DNA from: Mesorhizobium sp.
GTDB lineage: Bacteria > Pseudomonadota > Alphaproteobacteria > Rhizobiales > Rhizobiaceae
Direction: 5' to 3'
DNA length: 64,000 nt
NCBI GenBank assembly: GCA_004020875.1
Contig: SAPZ01000003.1
Location: forward strand, 186,001-250,000
The position numbers and the translations under genes are program-made. This document shows positions 9,887-17,606 of the stretch, piece after piece (position 1 is the stretch's first letter; the number at the start of each line of letters is the position of its first letter). The notes below the pieces were generated by a model that had not been told where the DNA came from, did not search any database, and worked only from the letters and a program-made list of their open reading frames with translations.

Positions 9887-10695
9887 GCGCGATGGCCAGG
9901 CTCAAGCCGAAGCATTTTCTCTGGGAAGTCCAAGGCAAAGTCGCAAAGATCCGGCTCGACCGACCCGAGCGCAAGAACCCCCTGACTTTCGACAGCTATG
10001 CCGAGCTGCGCGACACGTTTCGCGGCCTCGTTTATGCCGAGGATGTCGATGCGGTCGTGTTCCTGCCCAATGGCGGCAATTTCTGCTCGGGCGGCGATGT
10101 CCATGACATCATCGGACCGCTGGTCAAGATGGACATGAAGCAGTTGCTGGCCTTCACGCGCATGACCGGCGACTTCGTCAAGGCGATGCTGAACTGCGGG
10201 AAGCCGATCATATCGGCCGTCGACGGCGTGGCGGTCGGCGCCGGCGCGATCATCGCCATGAGCTCCGACATCCGCATCGCCACGCCGGAAGCGAAAACCG
10301 CGTTCCTGTTCACCCGCGTCGGTCTCGCCGGCTGCGACATGGGCGCCTGCGCGATCCTGCCGCGCATCATCGGCCAGGGCCGGGCCGCCGAGCTGCTCTA
10401 CACCGGCCGCACCATGAGCGCGGCCGAAGGCGAGCGCTGGGGTTTCTACAACCGCCTGGTCGAGCCGGCCGCGCTCGAGGCCGATGCGCTCGACATGGCG
10501 GCGCGCATTGTCTCCGGTCCGACCTTCGCGCATGGCATCACCAAGACGCAGCTCAACCAGGAATGGTCGATGGGCCTCGACCAGGCGATCGAGGCGGAAG
10601 CGCAAGCGCAGGCGATCTGCATGCAGACCGGCGATTTCGAGCGGGCTTACAAGGCGTTCGTGGCGAAAGAAAAGCCGGTGTTCGAGGGAAATTAA
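9883..10695 (+). CDS. Enoyl-CoA hydratase/isomerase family protein
   Basis: A crotonase-fold protein of 270 residues, starting at ATG 9883 which overlaps the MarR stop. Both oxyanion-hole segments are present: [11 protein letters not shown] near residue 68 and the second one in [16 protein letters not shown] near residue 112, followed by [16 protein letters not shown]. It would hydrate an unsaturated CoA thioester or open a ring in the pathway; crotonase-fold members also do hydrolysis and isomerisation, so the chemistry is open. The gene closes the tightly overlapped part of the operon, 210 bp before the acyl-CoA dehydrogenase. Confidence 0.86.
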   Translation: MSAMARLKPKHFLWEVQGKVAKIRLDRPERKNPLTFDSYAELRDTFRGLVYAEDVDAVVFLPNGGNFCSGGDVHDIIGPLVKMDMKQLLAFTRMTGDFVKAMLNCGKPIISAVDGVAVGAGAIIAMSSDIRIATPEAKTAFLFTRVGLAGCDMGACAILPRIIGQGRAAELLYTGRTMSAAEGERWGFYNRLVEPAALEADALDMAARIVSGPTFAHGITKTQLNQEWSMGLDQAIEAEAQAQAICMQTGDFERAYKAFVAKEKPVFEGN

Positions 10696-10717
10696 TGATG
10701 GACGGTTTTCGCCCAGG

Positions 10718-10876
10718 CACCCCCCTCTGGCCTGCCGGCCATCTCCCCCGCAAGGGGGGAGATCAGATGTCACGAACGCTTTCGCCAATCATCAACGTGG
10801 CGGGAAGTGCACCGCCGATGGAACGGCTAATCTCCCCCCTTGCGGGGGAGATGTCCGGCAGGACAGAGGGGGGTGT
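10718..10876. repeat. Inverted pair of intergenic repeat modules
   Basis: Two copies of one module face each other: 10718-10765 and 10826-10876. Each holds a short hairpin of the form ATCTCCCCC-GCAA-GGGGGGAGAT and a CTGCCGG box, and the arms are near-complementary over about 45 bp, so the RNA could form one long stem. The element fills most of the gap between the enoyl-CoA hydratase and acyl-CoA dehydrogenase genes. Such CTCCCCC/GGGGGAG modules are common between genes in Mesorhizobium-like genomes. Confidence 0.7.
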
Positions 10877-10905
10877 GAAGGAACGCGACGCAGGAGGCTT
10901 TCGCT

Positions 10906-12054
10906 ATGCCTGACCGCTCCTTCCTCAACTGGCCCTTCCTCGAGGACCGTCATCGCGAACTCGCCGAACAACTCGACTCCTGGTGCGCGAAAAACCTCCC
11001 TGTCGATCACCACGACGTCGATGCCGCCTGCCGCGACCTCGTGGCGAAACTCGGCCGCGACGGCTGGCTGAACCCGACGGCGCTCGACCCGGCCAATCCC
11101 GCGCCGCTCGACGTGCGCACGCTCTGCATCACACGCGAGACGCTGGCGCGGCATGACGGTCTCGCCGACTTCGCCTTCGCCATGCAAGGCCTAGGCACCG
11201 GCGCGATCTCGCTGTTCGGCACGCCGGACCAGCAGCGCTGGCTTGCGAAGACGCGGGCCGGCGAGGCGATCTCGGCCTTCGCGCTGTCGGAGCCACGTTC
11301 AGGGTCGGACGTCGCCAACATGGAGATGACAGCGGTCCGCGACGGCGACGACTACGTACTTTCCGGCGAAAAAACCTGGATTTCCAATGGGGGCATCGCC
11401 GACCTCTATGTCGTGTTCGCCCGCACCGGCGAGGCGCCGGGCGCCAAGGGGATTTCCGCCTTCATCGTACCCGGTGACACGAAGGGTCTCGGCATCGCCG
11501 AACGGCTCGAGGTCATTGCCCCTCACCCGCTGGCGCGGCTCTCCTTCGACAATGTCCGCATCCCGGCTTCCGCCCTGATCGGCAAGCCCGGCGACGGTTT
11601 CCGCATCGCCATGTCGGTGCTCGACGTCTTCCGCTCGACGGTGGGCGCCGCCGCGCTCGGCTTCGCACGGCGCGCGCTGGACGAGAGCGTCAAGCGCGCT
11701 GCGGAACGCAAACTCTTCGGCGCGCCGATGGCGGAGTTGCAGATGGTGCAGGGCCATATCGCCGACATGGCGTTGGATGTCGACGCCGCCTCGCTGCTCA
11801 TCTATCGCGCCGCCTGGACCAAGGACATGGGGGCCGCCCGCGTCACCCGCGAAGCGGCGATGGCGAAGCTCTTCGCCACCGACAAGGCGCAGGAGGTGAT
11901 CGATAGGGCCGTGCAACTTCATGGCGGCGACGGCGTGCGCAAAGGCCACATCGTCGAGAGCCTTTACCGCGAGATCCGGGCGCTGCGCATCTATGAGGGC
12001 GCCTCCGACGTGCAAAAGGTGGTGATCGCCAGACAGGTCATGGGCGCGGCGTGA
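10906..12054 (+). CDS. Acyl-CoA dehydrogenase family protein
   Basis: A 382-residue flavoprotein of the acyl-CoA dehydrogenase superfamily, preceded by a perfect AGGAGG 8 bases before ATG. Seen are the FAD/substrate segment [28 protein letters not shown], and at the C-terminus [12 protein letters not shown] and [18 protein letters not shown], where the glutamate of YEGAS occupies the usual catalytic-base position. It would introduce an alpha,beta double bond into a CoA ester of the pathway and pass electrons to ETF. It is separated from the enoyl-CoA hydratase by a repeat pair, but lies on the same strand and ends just before the RidA gene. Confidence 0.88.
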   Translation: MPDRSFLNWPFLEDRHRELAEQLDSWCAKNLPVDHHDVDAACRDLVAKLGRDGWLNPTALDPANPAPLDVRTLCITRETLARHDGLADFAFAMQGLGTGAISLFGTPDQQRWLAKTRAGEAISAFALSEPRSGSDVANMEMTAVRDGDDYVLSGEKTWISNGGIADLYVVFARTGEAPGAKGISAFIVPGDTKGLGIAERLEVIAPHPLARLSFDNVRIPASALIGKPGDGFRIAMSVLDVFRSTVGAAALGFARRALDESVKRAAERKLFGAPMAELQMVQGHIADMALDVDAASLLIYRAAWTKDMGAARVTREAAMAKLFATDKAQEVIDRAVQLHGGDGVRKGHIVESLYREIRALRIYEGASDVQKVVIARQVMGAA

Positions 12055-12089
12055 AACCTTTGCCAACCGCATCTGAAATGGGGGGAGAC

Positions 12090-12485
12090 ATGCACACTAT
12101 CCTGCAGCCTGAGGGCTGGGCCAAACCGGTCGGCTATGCCAATGGCGTGGCCGCGCGTGGCCGGCTTGTCTTTATCGGCGGTCAGGTCGGCTGGAACGCC
12201 GAGTGCAAATTCGAGACCGACGACTTCGTCGGGCAGGTGCGCCAGACGCTCGCCAACGTCGTTGCCGTGCTGGCCGAAGCCGGCGGCGAGCCGCGGCACA
12301 TCACCTCGATGACCTGGTATTTTACCGACAAGGCCGAATATGTCGGCAACCTCAAAGGCATCGGCGAGGCCTATCGCGCCGTTATCGGCCGGCACTTTCC
12401 GGCGATGGCAGCGATGCAAGTGGTGGCTCTGGTCGAGGACCGCGCCAAGGTCGAGATTCAGGCGACCGCGGTGATCCCGGAATAA
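12090..12485 (+). CDS. RidA (YjgF/YER057c/UK114) family protein
   Basis: A 131-residue Rid-family protein; family members hydrolyse reactive enamines/imines to ketones and ammonia. The core is intact: GWAKPVGYANGVAARGRLVFIGGQ, then AVLAEAGGEPRHITSMTWYF and the C-terminal MQVVALVEDRAKVEIQATAV. The start is ambiguous: GTG 12051 overlaps the previous stop, ATG 12078 and ATG 12090 are in frame; 12090 is chosen because a GGGGGGAGA Shine-Dalgarno sequence sits just before it. RidA genes accompany 2-aminobenzoyl-CoA clusters and the RutA/RutC pyrimidine pathway, and a RutA-like enzyme is the convergent neighbour. The stop codon is directly adjacent to the stop of that neighbour. Confidence 0.86.
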   Translation: MHTILQPEGWAKPVGYANGVAARGRLVFIGGQVGWNAECKFETDDFVGQVRQTLANVVAVLAEAGGEPRHITSMTWYFTDKAEYVGNLKGIGEAYRAVIGRHFPAMAAMQVVALVEDRAKVEIQATAVIPE

Positions 12486-13577
12486 TCAGCCGCGCAGCCC
12501 CGCCTGCCTGAGCAGCGGCAGAACGTGGTCGCAGAAATAGGGCAGTTCCTGCGTATAGTTGACGAAGGACAAAGCGATGCCCTGGTAGCCATGGCCGGCT
12601 ATTTCGGCCATGTCGGCGGCGATCGTTTCTGGGGTGCCGATCAGCGGATAAGTGCCGGCGCCGCCGGCGAAGCGCTGGCGGTAGCGGTCATAGGCATGCG
12701 GGTCGTGCGACTGCGAGAATTCCTTCTTGCCGGCCATGTGGGCATCGACCGCTTCGTGGTCGGCCATCGTGACGGCATAGCGCGTGTAATAAGCCTGCGC
12801 CTCTTCCATGGTCGGGCGGCAGACCACATGCGCAACTGTATAGACGCCGACGCTGCGGCCGACTTTGTCGGCGCGTTCGCTGATGTCGGCGACATGCTTG
12901 CCGGCGTCGCTCATCTCGGAGAAGGTCGTGAACAGATAATCGCATCGGGCGGCTGCGAAATCGCGGCCCGGGCCGCCGAAAGCGGCGTTCATGGTCACCG
13001 GGCGCGGAACCTGCAGGCTGGGCGGCCGGCTCACCGCCTCCTTCAGGCGATAGTAGGCGCCCTCGTAATCGAGCGGCTCGCCCGAAGCATACAGCCGCTC
13101 CAGGATCTCGATCCATTCGGCCGCCTGATCGTACCCCTTCTCGACCAGCGGCGTGCCGAACATGCCGAATTCCTTGGGGTTCCAGCCGCAGACGATGTTG
13201 AGTCCCGCTCGGCCCTGGCTGATATGGTCGACCGTCGCCAGCGCCTTGGCGGCGTAGAGCGGGTGCACGAGCGGCACATGCACCGTCATGAACAGGCCGA
13301 TCTGCTCGGTCGACGCAGCAAGGGCTGCCGCCCAGGTGAAGGTCTCGTACGAGAATTCGCGCACCTTGTTGCGGCCGCCGAAGCCGCGCCAGCGGGCGAT
13401 CGGCAGCATGAATTCCAGCCCGGCGCGGTCGGCGATCTGGGCCGCCGTCAGATTGTCCTGCCAGCTTGACGTCCAGCGCTCCGGCACATCGGTGATGGCG
13501 AGGCCTCCATCCGCGTTGGTCGAGAACACGCCGAGCTTCAGTCTGTTCGGGCCATGCAGGGGATGCGCTTTGATCAT
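12486..13577 (-). CDS. LLM-class flavin-dependent monooxygenase, RutA-like
   Basis: A 363-residue luciferase-like monooxygenase. Its sequence follows the RutA/SfnG branch: ADRAGLEFMLPIARWRGFGG, LATVDHISQGRAGLNIVCGW and NPKEFGMFG match the positions of the FMN-binding TIM barrel in pyrimidine monooxygenase RutA. Such enzymes use reduced FMN supplied by a separate reductase to cleave C-N or C-S bonds or oxygenate rings. ATG 13577 begins the usual LKLGVFSTNADGG strand after a short lead; the frame stays open to 13760 but that part lacks family similarity. It is divergent from the aldolase gene with a shared 121-bp promoter region carrying a palindrome at 13625-13640. Substrate unknown. Confidence 0.83.
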   Translation of the reverse strand: MIKAHPLHGPNRLKLGVFSTNADGGLAITDVPERWTSSWQDNLTAAQIADRAGLEFMLPIARWRGFGGRNKVREFSYETFTWAAALAASTEQIGLFMTVHVPLVHPLYAAKALATVDHISQGRAGLNIVCGWNPKEFGMFGTPLVEKGYDQAAEWIEILERLYASGEPLDYEGAYYRLKEAVSRPPSLQVPRPVTMNAAFGGPGRDFAAARCDYLFTTFSEMSDAGKHVADISERADKVGRSVGVYTVAHVVCRPTMEEAQAYYTRYAVTMADHEAVDAHMAGKKEFSQSHDPHAYDRYRQRFAGGAGTYPLIGTPETIAADMAEIAGHGYQGIALSFVNYTQELPYFCDHVLPLLRQAGLRG

Positions 13578-13624
13578 CTTGGAACTCTTGGGCGGCACGC
13601 CACACGCTAGGCCCGCGTGAAAAT

Positions 13625-13640
13625 ATTTCAAGCCTGAAAT
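13625..13640. promoter_or_regulatory. Candidate operator between the divergent monooxygenase and aldolase genes
   Basis: The 16-mer ATTTCAAGCCTGAAAT has perfect 6-bp arms (ATTTCA/TGAAAT) around AGCC. It lies 48 bp from the monooxygenase start and 59 bp from the aldolase start, so one bound dimer could control both. Its right half is identical to that of the site at 6208-6223. Confidence 0.55.
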
Positions 13641-13698
13641 AGCTTCGCCTCGTCGTCGTTTGCGGATATGGATTGGGCAACACGAAAAGGGGATCGGC

Positions 13699-14460
13699 AT
13701 GAGCGAGTTCCGCCAGAAATGCATCGGCAAGACGAACCTCATCGGGTCCTTTGCCGCCATTCCTCATCCGGTCGCTGTCGAGGTGATGGCGTCGTCCGGG
13801 CTCGATTTCCTGTGCATAGACTGGGAGCATGCGCAGATCTCGCGCGGCATGATCGAAGCCATGGTGCGGGCGGCCGACGTGCATCGCGTGCCGGCGATGG
13901 TGCGCGTTCCCGGCCATGCGCCGGAAGCCATCCAGGCGGCTTTGGACAGCGGCGCGCAAGGCGTGCTCGTGCCGCGTGTCTCGACCGCAGAGCAGGCGGC
14001 GACGGCCGTCAAGGTCTCGCGCTATCCGCCGCTCGGCGAGCGCGGCGTCGGTCCCGGACGGGCCGCCGGCTACGGCTATCGCATTCCCGAATATCTGGCC
14101 GCCGCCGATGACCGGGTCGTCGTCGCGGTCCAGGTCGAGACGGCGGAAGGTCTCGCCAACATCGAAGCAATCGCCACCGTCGAAGGCGTCGACCTGATCT
14201 TCGTCGGCCCGGGCGATCTCTCGGTGTCGATCGACGCGATCGGACCTGCCGGCACGGACAAGCTCAATGCGGCGATCAAGAGCATCATCGGTGTAGCACT
14301 CGCACATGGCAGGACCGCCGGCATATTCTGCGCCAGCCCGCAGAATGTCGCCCGATGGAGAGCCTTCGGCGCGAGCTTCTTCGTGCTGGCCAGCGACACG
14401 ATGTTTCTTGGCGCAGGCGCGGCGGCCAATTCCGCCGCCGCACGCGATGAGTTGGCGTAA
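13699..14460 (+). CDS. HpcH/HpaI aldolase family protein
   Basis: A 253-residue class II (metal-dependent) pyruvate aldolase of the HpaI/RhmA type. Landmarks are FLCIDWEHAQISRG (normally xxxDxEHg, carrying a catalytic histidine), VPAMVRVPGH, ALDSGAQGVLVPRVSTAEQA, QVETAEGLANIEAIA (metal glutamate) and DLIFVGPGDLSVSI (metal aspartate). Such enzymes split 2-keto-4-hydroxy acids from aromatic or sugar-acid degradation into pyruvate and an aldehyde. ATG 13699 follows AAAAGGGGA; the frame opens earlier, at 13660, without a good ribosome site. It is divergent from the RutA-like monooxygenase and 176 bp before the aminotransferase gene. Confidence 0.86.
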   Translation: MSEFRQKCIGKTNLIGSFAAIPHPVAVEVMASSGLDFLCIDWEHAQISRGMIEAMVRAADVHRVPAMVRVPGHAPEAIQAALDSGAQGVLVPRVSTAEQAATAVKVSRYPPLGERGVGPGRAAGYGYRIPEYLAAADDRVVVAVQVETAEGLANIEAIATVEGVDLIFVGPGDLSVSIDAIGPAGTDKLNAAIKSIIGVALAHGRTAGIFCASPQNVARWRAFGASFFVLASDTMFLGAGAAANSAAARDELA

Positions 14461-14509
14461 AATGGACGCGACCCGGAGCGTATCGGCGGCGCCACAGGAG
14501 TCCCAAACT

Positions 14510-14538
14510 TTTTAAGCTTAAAACTTTTACCTTGAAAT
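14510..14538. promoter_or_regulatory. Double candidate operator upstream of the aminotransferase unit
   Basis: A perfect 14-bp palindrome TTTTAAGCTTAAAA (14510-14523) is followed without gap by ACTTTTACCTTGAAAT (14523-14538), which differs at only two positions from the 16-mer at 6208. Together they form two adjacent sites about 100 bp before the gene, in a low-GC patch typical of a promoter. Confidence 0.5.
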
Positions 14539-14636
14539 ATGCGACGCTTTGGATAGCATCCCTGATGGCGGCGGCCGTGGCAGAGGGGCTCTCCGGTCAG
14601 TCCACCGTCTTGCTCCGGGTGGGAGGGGTTCAGTCC

Positions 14637-15836
14637 TTGTCGTTTGTGTTGCCCCAGACATCGTCCAGCGCGCGCTATGCCTTCGATGGCATGCGCGCCC
14701 AGATACGCGACCTGCACACGGAAAACATCGCCAACCTCGCGGTCCGCGCGCGGGAGCTCGGCAACGTCATCGCGCTCTGGTACGGCGAGGGCGACGTCGT
14801 GACGCCAGCCTTCATCCGCGACGCGGCAAAGGCGGCCTTCGACGAAGGCCTGACCTTTTACGTTCCCAACATGCGCGGGCATGGCCCGCTCAATGAAGCG
14901 CTGTCGGAATACCAGACGCGCATCCATGGCCGCCCTATCCTGATCGCACGCACCACGGTAACGCCGGGCGGCATGCAGGCGCTGTATCTTGCCCTGGAGC
15001 TGTTGGTCGATACCGGCACCAATGTCGTCTATGTCGCGCCGCAATGGCCCAACATCCACAACGCCATCCACCTGATCGGCGGCGAGCCGCGGCCGTTCCC
15101 GCTCGACCTCAAGGATGACTGGCGGCTCGATCTCGACCGGCTGTTCGCCACCTGCGACGCGCGCACCCGCGCGATCTTCCTCTCGACGCCGTCGAACCCG
15201 ACCGGCTGGACCGCGTCGCGCGAGGAGATGCAGGCGCTGCTGGACTTCAGCCGGCGCACCGGCATCTGGATCATTTCCGACGAGGTCTATGGCCGGCTCT
15301 ATTTCGATGGCGACGTCGCGCCCTCGATCCTGCAGATCGCCGAGGACGGCGACCGGGTCCTGTCGGTCAACAGTTTTTCGAAAGCCTGGGCGATGACCGG
15401 CTGGCGCGTAGGCTGGCTGACGCATCCGTCGGGCGTGGCCGACCAGCTCGGCGCCATGACGCAATATATCAACAGCGGCACCGCCGCGCCGATCCAGGCC
15501 GGCGCCGTGGCTGCGATCCGCCAAGGCGAGCCGCTGGTCGAGGACATCAGGCATCGGATCAGGACCGGGCTCGACCTCGCCTATGACCGGCTGGCGCAGA
15601 TCCCCGGCGTCATCCTGCCGACCAAACCGCGCGGCGGCATGTACGCCTTCTTCGCCATGGAAGGCGAAAGCGATGCGCGGCAGGTCTGCGCGAAGATCCT
15701 GGAGACCGCGCGCGTCGGGCTGGCGCCCGGTCACCTGTTTGGAAATTCGGCGGCAGCATTCCTGCGCATGTGTGTGTGCCGCGACAGCGGTCAGATAGAA
15801 ACGGCGCTCGAGCGCATGGTCGCCGCCATGAATTGA
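14637..15836 (+). CDS. PLP-dependent aminotransferase, class I/II
   Basis: Fold-type I aminotransferase of about 399 residues. The PLP lysine is in VNSFSKAWAMTGWRVGW (K249 counted from TTG 14637), preceded by IFLSTPSNPTGW and IISDEVYGRLYF, which carry the conserved asparagine, proline, aspartate and tyrosine. It would transaminate an amino or keto acid. The start is uncertain: TTG 14637 has GGAGGGG 8 bases upstream, ATG 14691 lies within the conserved N-terminus (...ARYAFDGMRAQI), and TTG 14532 overlaps the putative operator. It is followed 90 bp later by an amino-acid binding protein, suggesting uptake and transamination of the same compound. Confidence 0.84.
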   Translation: MSFVLPQTSSSARYAFDGMRAQIRDLHTENIANLAVRARELGNVIALWYGEGDVVTPAFIRDAAKAAFDEGLTFYVPNMRGHGPLNEALSEYQTRIHGRPILIARTTVTPGGMQALYLALELLVDTGTNVVYVAPQWPNIHNAIHLIGGEPRPFPLDLKDDWRLDLDRLFATCDARTRAIFLSTPSNPTGWTASREEMQALLDFSRRTGIWIISDEVYGRLYFDGDVAPSILQIAEDGDRVLSVNSFSKAWAMTGWRVGWLTHPSGVADQLGAMTQYINSGTAAPIQAGAVAAIRQGEPLVEDIRHRIRTGLDLAYDRLAQIPGVILPTKPRGGMYAFFAMEGESDARQVCAKILETARVGLAPGHLFGNSAAAFLRMCVCRDSGQIETALERMVAAMN

Positions 15837-15886
15837 CGTCCCGCTGGGAGGCGGGACGGCAAGAAACCGTGCGGGGCAAGCCCCGC
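15837..15886. repeat. Two hairpins between aminotransferase and binding-protein genes
   Basis: CGTCCCGC (15837-15844) pairs with GCGGGACG (15851-15858), and GCGGGGC (15871-15877) pairs with GCCCCGC (15880-15886). There is no T-run, so these are more likely mRNA-processing or stability hairpins than a terminator. Confidence 0.5.
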
Positions 15887-15926
15887 CCGATCGACAACCA
15901 GAGGGAAGACCCAGAGGGAAAACCAA

Positions 15927-16724
15927 ATGAGCTTTACGCGTCGCAATCTGCTTGTTCTGGCCGCCGCCATCGGCATCGCAGCCGGTCCCGCCACGGCCTA
16001 TGCCGCCGATGTGCTCAATGTCGGCGCCTACCCGACCAATCCGCCTTTCGAATACAAGAACGAGAGCGGCACTTTCGAGGGTTTCGAGGTCGACATCGTC
16101 AACGAAGCGGCCAAGCGCATCGGCATGACCACCGATATCGCCGATCTCGGCTTCCAGGCGCTATTCGCGGCTGTCAGTTCCAACCGCATCGATGTCGCGA
16201 TCTCGTCGATCACCATCACCCCGGAGCGGTTGAAGACGCTCTCCTTCACCCAGCCCTATTATGATTCCGACATGGGCATCGCCACCAAGACAGACAGTGC
16301 GATCAGCAAGGAAGCCGATCTCAAGGGCAAGGTCGTCGGCGTGCTCTCCGGGTCGACCGGAGAGACCTGGGTCAAGAACCATCAGGCTGCCGACGGCTTC
16401 AGCGACGTGAAGGGCTACGACACGCAGCAGAACCTGTTGCTCGATCTCAGCGCCGGTCGGGTCGATGCCGCGGTCAGCGATATCCCCGGCATGCAGTACT
16501 CGTTCAAGAAGATGAAGGACCTCGTCGTCAAGGAACGCATCAAGACCGGCGAGCAGTACGGCTTGATGATGAGCAAGGACCATCCGCTGCTCGGCAAGCT
16601 CAACGACGCGCTGACGGCGATGAAGAAGGACGGGACGCTGGCCGCCATCCACAAGAAGTGGTTCGGCACCGACGCGCCGGCGGATTCCGCGACGGTCAAG
16701 GAAATGCCGCTGCCCAAGGCCTGA
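15927..16724 (+). CDS. Amino-acid-type ABC transporter substrate-binding protein (SBP_bac_3)
   Basis: A 265-residue periplasmic binding protein. The N-terminus MSFTRRNLLVLAAAIGIAAG has a twin arginine and a hydrophobic stretch ending before AYAAD, so it is exported, possibly by Tat. The mature domain has family-3 landmarks: NVGAYPTNPPFEYKN, FEGFEVDIVNEAAKRIGM and DVAISSITITPERLKTLSFT, where the arginine and aspartate positions bind the alpha-carboxyl and amino groups of amino acids. GAGGG lies upstream of the ATG. It pairs with the permease 158 bp downstream; no ATPase gene is in the unit. Substrate probably an amino acid or a related carboxylated amine. Confidence 0.87.
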   Translation: MSFTRRNLLVLAAAIGIAAGPATAYAADVLNVGAYPTNPPFEYKNESGTFEGFEVDIVNEAAKRIGMTTDIADLGFQALFAAVSSNRIDVAISSITITPERLKTLSFTQPYYDSDMGIATKTDSAISKEADLKGKVVGVLSGSTGETWVKNHQAADGFSDVKGYDTQQNLLLDLSAGRVDAAVSDIPGMQYSFKKMKDLVVKERIKTGEQYGLMMSKDHPLLGKLNDALTAMKKDGTLAAIHKKWFGTDAPADSATVKEMPLPKA

Positions 16725-16745
16725 GCGGCCACCGGCAAAACGAGC

Positions 16746-16780
16746 GACGTGCCGGCTCCAAGGGCCGGCACGTCTTGTTT
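16746..16780 (+). terminator. Strong hairpin after the binding-protein gene
   Basis: GACGTGCCGGC (16746-16756) pairs perfectly with GCCGGCACGTC (16764-16774) across a 7-base loop and is followed by TTGTTT. It may end part of the transcripts so that the binding protein is made in excess over the permease, a usual arrangement in ABC operons. Confidence 0.65.
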
Positions 16781-16882
16781 GACGCGTGACGTCCCCCGAC
16801 CACCATGCTTTCGGCCAATCCGATTTCGATAGTCCGGGTCCTGTCAGGCATGCATGACGCAACACGGTCCGGGAATGCTCCC

Positions 16883-17557
16883 ATGTCGCTGATCGACACC
16901 TTCTTCAATCCCGAGGTCATTGCGTCCAGCCTGCCGGCGCTGCTGCGCGGCTTCCTCAACACGCTGCTGCTCGGGGTCATGAGCATCGTCATCGGCATCG
17001 CGGCGGGGCTGGCGATCAGCCTGATGCGGCTCTACGCGCCGAAGCCGCTGCGCTGGCTCGCCATCGGCTACACTGACATCTTCCGCGCCCTGCCGGTGCT
17101 GGTGGTGCTGATCCTGATCTACTACGCCCTGCCCTTCCTCGGCATCCGCCTGTCATCCTGGGCCTCGGCCGTGACCGCGTTCGCCATCATCATGTCGGCC
17201 TATTCGGCCGAAGTGTTCCGCTCTGGGATCGAAAGCATTCCCAAGGGCCAGTTCGAGGCGGCGCAGGCACTCGGCCTCCCCTTCATGCTCACCCTGCGCA
17301 AGGTGGTGCTGCCGCAGGCGATCCGCGTCGTCATCCCGCCAATGACTAGCAACTGCGTCTCGATGTTCAAGGACACCTCGCTCGCCTCGACGGTGGCGCT
17401 GCCGGAATTGCTCAAGGAAGCGACCAACGCGCAATCGCTCTACGCCAACCCCTCGCCGCTGATCGGCGCGGCGCTGGTCTACCTCATCTTCCTCTGGCCG
17501 ATGGTGCGCCTCGTCAGCCTGCTCGAGCGGCGCTTCAAGGACGAAAAAGCGCGCTGA
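16883..17557 (+). CDS. Amino acid ABC transporter permease (HisM/GlnP type)
   Basis: A 224-residue permease of the polar amino acid family. It opens with [20 protein letters not shown], typical of HisM/GlnP first helices, has an EAA loop in [26 protein letters not shown], and about five membrane segments. ATG 16883 is chosen; upstream in-frame ATGs at 16850 and 16805 would add a non-conserved lead. Most such systems have one or two permeases and a GlnQ-like ATPase encoded together; here there is one permease and no ATPase, so an ATPase must be borrowed from another locus. Followed after 49 bp by the cysteine-desulfurase-like gene. Confidence 0.84.
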   Translation: MSLIDTFFNPEVIASSLPALLRGFLNTLLLGVMSIVIGIAAGLAISLMRLYAPKPLRWLAIGYTDIFRALPVLVVLILIYYALPFLGIRLSSWASAVTAFAIIMSAYSAEVFRSGIESIPKGQFEAAQALGLPFMLTLRKVVLPQAIRVVIPPMTSNCVSMFKDTSLASTVALPELLKEATNAQSLYANPSPLIGAALVYLIFLWPMVRLVSLLERRFKDEKAR

Positions 17558-17606
17558 CCGCCATCGATACCCATCCCCGTCCAAGCACTTCGCAGGAGAC
17601 TGCCCC

